Part shown: one piece after another, positions 59,369 through 64,000 of the stretch
Layout of the letters: the number at the start of each line of letters is the position of its first letter
Position numbering within the stretch: position 1 is the stretch's first letter
Source of the DNA: Lishizhenia sp965656535
GTDB taxonomy: Bacteria > Bacteroidota > Bacteroidia > Flavobacteriales_D > Crocinitomicaceae
Reading direction: 5' to 3'
DNA length: 64,000 nucleotides
NCBI GenBank assembly: GCA_965656535.1
Contig: CBFHKX010000004.1
Location: 124,001-188,000, forward strand
The notes under the pieces: generated by a model
Database searches by the model: none
What the model was told of the DNA's origin: nothing
The model's input: only the letters and a program-made list of their open reading frames with translations
Made by a program: the position numbers and the translations under genes

Positions 59369-59402
59369 AATTAATAAGTATAACGTTATTTAATTTTTTT
59401 TG

Positions 59403-60839
59403 TTACCCCACGGTTAACATAAATACTGCTGCTCCAGCTAGGAAGCCAATCAAAGCCAACCAAGCCATATTCTTTAAATACCAGAAAAAAGAAATTTTTT
59501 CCATACCCATGGCAACAACTCCAGCAGCAGAACCAATGATGAGCATAGAGCCTCCGGTTCCTGCAGAGTATGCTATGAAATGCCATAAATGATTGTCAAC
59601 AGCATAATCTTGTAAGTTGAACATTCCCATTGATGCTGCAACTAGCGGAACATTATCAACTATAGCAGAACCTGCTCCCATTAAAAGTACAAATGTGTTA
59701 TCGCTCATGTTTGAAGTAACACTGTTTCCAAACATGTAAATTAGGCCTAAAGATTCTAGCGCTGCTACGGTCATTAAAATACCTAAGAAAAATAAAATAG
59801 AAGGCATTTCAATTTTCGAAAGCGCTCTGAAAGTAGGAGAGGAGTGATGTCCACTTTCTGCTGCAGTGGGATCTACTACACCGTGTGTTTGAATTGCTTT
59901 TTGTTCTTCGTCTAGTTCTTCTGATACATCAGACATATGAAATTGTCTAGAGCTAATTACTTCAGCGACTAAAGCAACAATTCCTAAAGAAAGCATCATT
60001 CCTACATAAGGCGGTAAATGTGTTACAGTTTTGAAAATAGGAACAAAAACAATCATTCCTAATCCTAGATAAAGCATTAATGGACCTTTGCTGTTTGGTT
60101 TACTTTCTTCCACAGGAGCTTCGAAATTACCTTTGAAAGCAGGAAGAAAGGACCCAATTACCGTTGGTATAATCATGCACATTAAAGAAGGTAAAATTAA
60201 GTATTCTATCAGTTTAACAGTAGAAACTCTGTCGCCCATCCATAGCATGGTAGTGGTAACATCTCCGATTGGAGACCAAGCACCACCAGCATTGGCAGCA
60301 ATAATAATCATACCAGCGTACCAAATTCTGTCTTTGTTGTCTGATAATAGTTTCCTTAAAATGGTAATAAGTACGATAGTTGCTGTTAAGTTATCAATAA
60401 TTGCTGACAATACGAAAGCAAGGATACAAACAATCCAAAGTAGCGTTTTTCTCTTATTTGTTTTGATAAAGCTTTTAATCGTTGAGAATCCATCAAAATG
60501 ATCTACAATTTCAACGATGGTCATAGCACCAACCAAGAATATTAATATTTCACATGTTTTACCAAAGTGATGTAACAAGGTATGCTCAAACCACCAGTCT
60601 TTGCTAGACTCTTTTAAACCATGCGCAGCATCGTGCAAAGGAAGGTTTGCAAAACCATCAACTAAATGGTGTGCTCCAGAATCAAACCAAGTGGTAAAAC
60701 CATCAAGTCCAAAGGCTACACCAGCCCAGGCAATTGCCATCATCAACAAAGCAGGCACTAACTTGTCTATTTTCAAATTGTGTTCTAGCGTAATTGCTAA
60801 ATAACCTATGATAAAGACACAAACGATAAAAATTTCCAT
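59403..60839 (-). CDS. nhaD: NhaD-type sodium:proton antiporter
   Basis: A 478-residue NhaD antiporter (ion-transporter superfamily) with about twelve membrane helices. Segments such as ANAGGAWSPIGDVTTTMLW (about 189-207, the first re-entrant ion-binding region) and GAGSAIVDNVPLVAASMGMF (about 396-415, the symmetrical second) are the typical ion sites. A long cytosolic loop near 300-330 contains DEEQKAIQTHGVVDPTAAES. It exchanges sodium for protons, as is usual in marine and halotolerant Bacteroidota. It lies 28 bp after the dehydrogenase gene and 34 bp before exbB, so it may share their transcripts. Confidence 0.93.
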   Translation of the reverse strand: MEIFIVCVFIIGYLAITLEHNLKIDKLVPALLMMAIAWAGVAFGLDGFTTWFDSGAHHLVDGFANLPLHDAAHGLKESSKDWWFEHTLLHHFGKTCEILIFLVGAMTIVEIVDHFDGFSTIKSFIKTNKRKTLLWIVCILAFVLSAIIDNLTATIVLITILRKLLSDNKDRIWYAGMIIIAANAGGAWSPIGDVTTTMLWMGDRVSTVKLIEYLILPSLMCMIIPTVIGSFLPAFKGNFEAPVEESKPNSKGPLMLYLGLGMIVFVPIFKTVTHLPPYVGMMLSLGIVALVAEVISSRQFHMSDVSEELDEEQKAIQTHGVVDPTAAESGHHSSPTFRALSKIEMPSILFFLGILMTVAALESLGLIYMFGNSVTSNMSDNTFVLLMGAGSAIVDNVPLVAASMGMFNLQDYAVDNHLWHFIAYSAGTGGSMLIIGSAAGVVAMGMEKISFFWYLKNMAWLALIGFLAGAAVFMLTVG

Positions 60840-60867
60840 TGTATTTGTTTTTTATGTTAAAGTGATA

Positions 60868-62097
60868 CTATACTAATTGTTTAAGCGCAATTTCAAAGGC
60901 TGCTTTTGCTATACCTGTTTTTTGAGGATTTTTCTGATATGTAGCTAAAAGAGCATTTTTAATCACTTCAGAAGTATCTTCAAAAATACCTTTATCTGTA
61001 AGAGTATCTAGGTCAGACGACATTAAGTAAGCAAAAACACGTGCCATTCCACAGTTAGAAATGAAATCTGGAATAACAGCAAGTCGGTTATCTGCTTTAT
61101 CTGCAATAGAACCAAAGAAAATTTCTGGATCAGCAAAAGGAACATTTGCACCTGCAGAAATTACTTCCATACCTTTGGCTGTCATCCTTTCTACTTGGTC
61201 TTGTTGAATTAATCTAGATGCAGCACATGGAATAAACACCTCGGCTTCTAAATCCCAAATTTTACTATTTACTTCATCAAAAGAAAGCATGGCCGGAGCA
61301 TGAAGCTCGTTTCCATTTTTATTTAAGAATAATTCCTTAATTTCTTCTAAAGAAAAACCGTCTTGATTAATTAAACCGCCAACTCTGTCAATAATTCCAA
61401 CAACTTTTGCACCCATTTGAGTTAAGTAGTAAGCACCTGCTGAACCTACATTTCCCCAACCTTGAACAATTACTCTTTTTCCTTTAATATCACCGCCCCA
61501 AATATCATAGTAGTGCTTGATTGATTCTGCTACGCCGTAGCCAGTAATCATGTCTGCAACCACGTATTTTCTGTTAATCTCAGGAGAGTATTCCGTATCT
61601 TCAATTACTTTAAGAACACCTTGTCTAAGCTGACCAATTCTATTTATTTTTTGTGCTTCTCTTGGCTGAAAATGTCCGTTAAAAACACCTTCTTGCGGAT
61701 GCCAAACCCCACAGTCTTCGGTAATAGGAATTACTTCGTGTATTTCATCTACATTTAAATCTCCACCTGTACCGTAATAATGTTTTAATAAAGGTGTTAC
61801 TGCTGCGTACCATCTTCTTAAAACGCCTTCTTTTCTGCTATCTTTTGGGTCAAAGTTAATTCCAGATTTCGCACCGCCAATAGCTGGTCCAGCCACAGTA
61901 AACTTAACTTCCATTGTTTTAGCTAGAGATTCTACCTCTCTTTTGTCTAAGCCAACTCTCATTCTTGTTCCACCGCCAGCAGCTCCTCCTCTTAATGAGT
62001 TAATTACTACCCAACCTTCGGCTTCTGTTTCCGCGTCTTTCCATTCAAAAACGATTTCAGGACGTTTATTCTCAAATTTATTTAATAAATCTTTCAT
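60868..62097 (-). CDS. Glu/Leu/Phe/Val dehydrogenase
   Basis: A 409-residue amino-acid dehydrogenase catalysing NAD(P)-dependent oxidative deamination. The catalytic lysine lies in AGPAIGGAKSGINFDPKDS (about 69-87), the preceding lysine in MRVGLDKREVESLAKTMEVKF, and the Rossmann domain begins at VIVQGWGNVGSAGAYYLTQ (about 213-231). The Asp in GTGGDLNVDEIHEV is also family typical. Leucine, valine or glutamate as substrate cannot be decided. The -7 box lies 48 bp upstream. In Flavobacteriia it is found, as here, beside anmK and the exbB-exbD-tonB-folC run. Confidence 0.9.
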   Translation of the reverse strand: MKDLLNKFENKRPEIVFEWKDAETEAEGWVVINSLRGGAAGGGTRMRVGLDKREVESLAKTMEVKFTVAGPAIGGAKSGINFDPKDSRKEGVLRRWYAAVTPLLKHYYGTGGDLNVDEIHEVIPITEDCGVWHPQEGVFNGHFQPREAQKINRIGQLRQGVLKVIEDTEYSPEINRKYVVADMITGYGVAESIKHYYDIWGGDIKGKRVIVQGWGNVGSAGAYYLTQMGAKVVGIIDRVGGLINQDGFSLEEIKELFLNKNGNELHAPAMLSFDEVNSKIWDLEAEVFIPCAASRLIQQDQVERMTAKGMEVISAGANVPFADPEIFFGSIADKADNRLAVIPDFISNCGMARVFAYLMSSDLDTLTDKGIFEDTSEVIKNALLATYQKNPQKTGIAKAAFEIALKQLV

Positions 62098-62145
62098 TCT
62101 ATTTTAAGTATATGACGGTCGCTAGACCTCATTGTTGAAGTCGAA

Positions 62146-62153
62146 CAAAAGTA
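62146..62153 (-). promoter_or_regulatory. -7 box of the dehydrogenase gene
   Basis: TACTTTTG on the minus strand, exact consensus, 48 bp before the ATG at 62097. Confidence 0.5.
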
Positions 62154-62192
62154 AAAAACTATTTTAAGCAATGTGTGATTTGAATATAAAAA

Positions 62193-63278
62193 TTAAGGAT
62201 TGTGAATAACACCGCCAACTGAATCTTTTGAGGCGCCAGTAACAGAGGCTAAACAATTTACTTCTTCACGTAGTTTTTTAACTCCTAAAAACCCAAAAAT
62301 TAACGCTTCTTTAAAGTCGATTATTTCTTCACTGGGAAGTGTTATTTTGGCTTTTGTTTGTTTTTGAATAGAGTCAATAAGAAAACTGTTTCTTGCTCCT
62401 CCGCCTGTAATCAATACATTTTTAATGTTAGATTTATTGAGAACAACGGCGATTTGATAAGCGATATGTGCATATGCCGTACCTAATTTTTCTTCGGTAT
62501 TTTCTAATTTATTAATTATTGGGTTTAATTCGGATATTAGCCATTCTGTTCCTAATGATTTAGGCGTAGGTAAGGAGTAGTAATTTAATTTGTTTAATCG
62601 ATCTAATTGTGTGGTATTTATAGGTGATTTTCTACCTAAGTCTCCATTTTTATCGTAGATAAGGTTTATTTCTTTAGTAATTTGGTTCAATAGAATGTTT
62701 GCCGGACAAATATCATACGCGATTATTTGGCTTCCTTTGATTGTAATATTAGCAAAACCTCCAAGATTTATAAATGCGTCAATTTTAGATGAAAATAAAT
62801 ATTGTTCGCCAATTGGAACGAGCGGAGCTCCTTGTCCGCCTAAGGTTACATCTTTCGTTCTGAAATCGCTAATCACTGTGTGTTTAGTAAGAGAAGCTAA
62901 TGTTTGTCCGCATCCTAATTGAGTAGTTAAACCACTTTTGGGTTGATGAAAAATTGTTTGTCCATGAGAAGCGATACCATCTATTTTAAGTTTGTTTTTT
63001 TGGCTTTTGAGGTAACCATTAATCATTTTTGCATAGTGTTGAGAAATGCTGATATCAAGTTGCATAAACTGTTCAGGACTTAAACTTGATGCGCTTTCCA
63101 GTTTTTTTCTCCATTCATTATCGTAAACGAAAGTATTTGCATAAATAATTTCATAGCTCCATTTTTTATCTTGATGCAGTAAAAACTCTGCATGCACAAG
63201 GTCTAATCCGTCGAGAGAGGTTCCAGACATTAAACCTATAATATTGTATTTCTTTACACTTGACAACTGTTTATGCAT
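62193..63278 (-). CDS. anmK: Anhydro-N-acetylmuramic acid kinase
   Basis: A 361-residue ASKHA-fold kinase that phosphorylates and opens 1,6-anhydro-MurNAc from cell-wall recycling. The N-terminal ATP-phosphate loop is IGLMSGTSLDGLDLVHAE (about 13-30), followed by ASHGQTIFHQP, LGGQGAPLVPIGE, NLGGFANIT and, near the C-terminus, VLITGGGARNSFLI. Length is typical. It diverges from the acyl-CoA dehydrogenase gene, and a minus-strand -7 box lies 32 bp upstream of the start. Confidence 0.94.
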   Translation of the reverse strand: MHKQLSSVKKYNIIGLMSGTSLDGLDLVHAEFLLHQDKKWSYEIIYANTFVYDNEWRKKLESASSLSPEQFMQLDISISQHYAKMINGYLKSQKNKLKIDGIASHGQTIFHQPKSGLTTQLGCGQTLASLTKHTVISDFRTKDVTLGGQGAPLVPIGEQYLFSSKIDAFINLGGFANITIKGSQIIAYDICPANILLNQITKEINLIYDKNGDLGRKSPINTTQLDRLNKLNYYSLPTPKSLGTEWLISELNPIINKLENTEEKLGTAYAHIAYQIAVVLNKSNIKNVLITGGGARNSFLIDSIQKQTKAKITLPSEEIIDFKEALIFGFLGVKKLREEVNCLASVTGASKDSVGGVIHNP

Positions 63279-63297
63279 TAGTTTTTGAATAAAACGT

Positions 63298-63305
63298 TAA
63301 ATTTG
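63298..63305 (+). promoter_or_regulatory. -7 box of acyl-CoA dehydrogenase gene
   Basis: TAAATTTG, exact consensus, 26 bp before the ATG at 63332. It is separated by only five bases from the oppositely directed anmK box. Confidence 0.55.
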
Positions 63306-63310
63306 TGATT

Positions 63311-63318
63311 CAAAATTA
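63311..63318 (-). promoter_or_regulatory. -7 box of anmK
   Basis: TAATTTTG on the minus strand, exact consensus, 32 bp before the anmK start. The two divergent promoters interleave. Confidence 0.5.
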
Positions 63319-63331
63319 AAAAATCAATCGA

Positions 63332-64000
63332 ATGAATTTCGAATTATCAGAAGAACATATAGCTGTACGCGATGCAGCAAGAGATTTTGCACAGAATGTT
63401 TGTAAGCCGGGTGTTATTGAGCGCGATAACAAACAAGAGTTTCCTGCAGAAGTAATTAAGCAATTGGGCGAACTAGGTTTCATGGGAATGATGGTTGATC
63501 CTAAATACGGTGGAGGTGGAATGGATACCTTAGCATATGCTTTGGCTATCGAAGAAATTTCAAAAGTAGATGCATCTGTTTCAGTTTGTATGTCTGTTAA
63601 TAACTCTTTGGTCTGCTGGGGAATCGAAACTTTTGGGACAGAAGAACAAAAACAAAAATACCTCGTTCCTTTAGCTAAAGGAGAAAAAATTGGTGCATTT
63701 TGTTTATCAGAACCAGAAGCAGGTTCGGATGCAACGTCTCAAAGAACAACAGCGATTGACAAAGGTGATCATTACCTATTAAATGGAACAAAGAACTGGA
63801 TTACAAATGGTTCTTCTGCTTCTGTTTACCTTGTGATTGCTCAAACAGATGTTGAAAAAGGACACAAGGGAATTAATGCATTTATTGTTGAGAAAGACAT
63901 GGATGGATTCATTATTGGAGCAAAAGAAGATAAAATGGGTATTAGAGGATCTGATACGCATACTTTATTGTTTAATGATGTTAAGGTTCCGAAAGAGAAC
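63332..64000 (+). CDS. Acyl-CoA dehydrogenase (N-terminal part, truncated by window edge)
   Basis: The first 223 residues of an acyl-CoA dehydrogenase; the frame is open to the window edge. These flavoenzymes oxidise acyl-CoA to enoyl-CoA and pass electrons to ETF. The N-terminal helical domain begins MNFELSEEHIAVRDAARDFA, and the FAD/substrate signature GAFCLSEPEAGSDATSQRTTA, given in parts (GAFCLSEPEAGSD), follows at about 128-148. NGTKNWITNG and MGIRGSDTH are further family marks. The catalytic Glu and C-terminal domain lie outside the window. Short-chain or branched-chain type is likely; chain length is not determinable here. Confidence 0.93.
   Translation, partial: MNFELSEEHIAVRDAARDFAQNVCKPGVIERDNKQEFPAEVIKQLGELGFMGMMVDPKYGGGGMDTLAYALAIEEISKVDASVSVCMSVNNSLVCWGIETFGTEEQKQKYLVPLAKGEKIGAFCLSEPEAGSDATSQRTTAIDKGDHYLLNGTKNWITNGSSASVYLVIAQTDVEKGHKGINAFIVEKDMDGFIIGAKEDKMGIRGSDTHTLLFNDVKVPKEN

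Noticed and set aside
59386..59586. Extra frame within and behind nhaD
   Set aside because: Shadow frame inside the nhaD coding region with no independent support.
1..64000. CRISPR arrays, transposases, integrases, prophage genes
   Set aside because: None were seen on reading both strands; no regularly spaced direct repeats or matching enzyme motifs.

Overview
The window looks like about 64 kb of chromosome from a Flavobacteriales-type Bacteroidota, probably marine. The evidence is low GC content, many TAnnTTTG -7 promoter boxes, type IX secretion signatures (two T9SS type A sorting tails, a gliding-motility-type C-terminal domain, a PorP/SprF protein), a SusC-like receptor with a DUF4249 lipoprotein, a split transketolase, bacillithiol-type BshB1 and NhaD. 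The genus cannot be told from the sequence.

Layout. Positions 1-180 are the 5' part of ssrA (tmRNA, minus strand), cut by the window edge; its tag reads DNTSYNLAA. Positions 364-6344 (minus) hold a class III aminotransferase, an ECF sigma / membrane protein / periplasmic protein trio, and the two transketolase halves with a von Willebrand A protein between them. Positions 6604-9817 (plus) hold an MCE/MlaD protein and a membrane Fe-S / CCG electron-transfer pair. Positions 10294-13455 carry a large AT-rich KAP-type P-loop NTPase set off by long non-coding flanks; it is the best accessory-gene candidate. It is followed by a secreted-protein gene broken by an amber codon, a glucosaminidase-LysM protein, a histone-deacetylase-like hydrolase overlapping a TspO protein, and a Fic protein. 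Positions 18303-25457 hold bioB-bioF, a Gly-Gly-X lipoprotein, rsmD with its DUF3822 neighbour, and a RecD-like helicase. Positions 25454-37105 hold a large exported protein, a transglutaminase-like protein, an aldo/keto reductase, a Crp/Fnr regulator, truA, a TonB receptor with DUF4249 lipoprotein, and a K+ channel with a zinc ribbon. Positions 37144-41364 are an envelope/T9SS operon. Next come a HAD phosphatase and DUF2520 pair, a fused ResB-CcsA cytochrome c assembly protein, a thiol-redox run (glutathione peroxidase, BshB1, glycosyltransferase), a T9SS cargo protein, two FKBP proteins and a VWD-domain protein. A 119-residue free-standing type B sorting domain precedes a PorP/SprF gene. Two tandem tRNA-Val genes and a tRNA relic follow, then folC-tonB-exbD-exbB-nhaD and a Glu/Leu/Phe/Val dehydrogenase (minus strand), anmK, and a truncated acyl-CoA dehydrogenase.

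Across the window several genes have the -7 box only 4-6 nt before the start codon, which predicts leaderless mRNAs. Convergent genes are packed so tightly that stop codons touch or overlap and no terminator fits between them. No CRISPR array, transposase, integrase or rRNA gene was seen.
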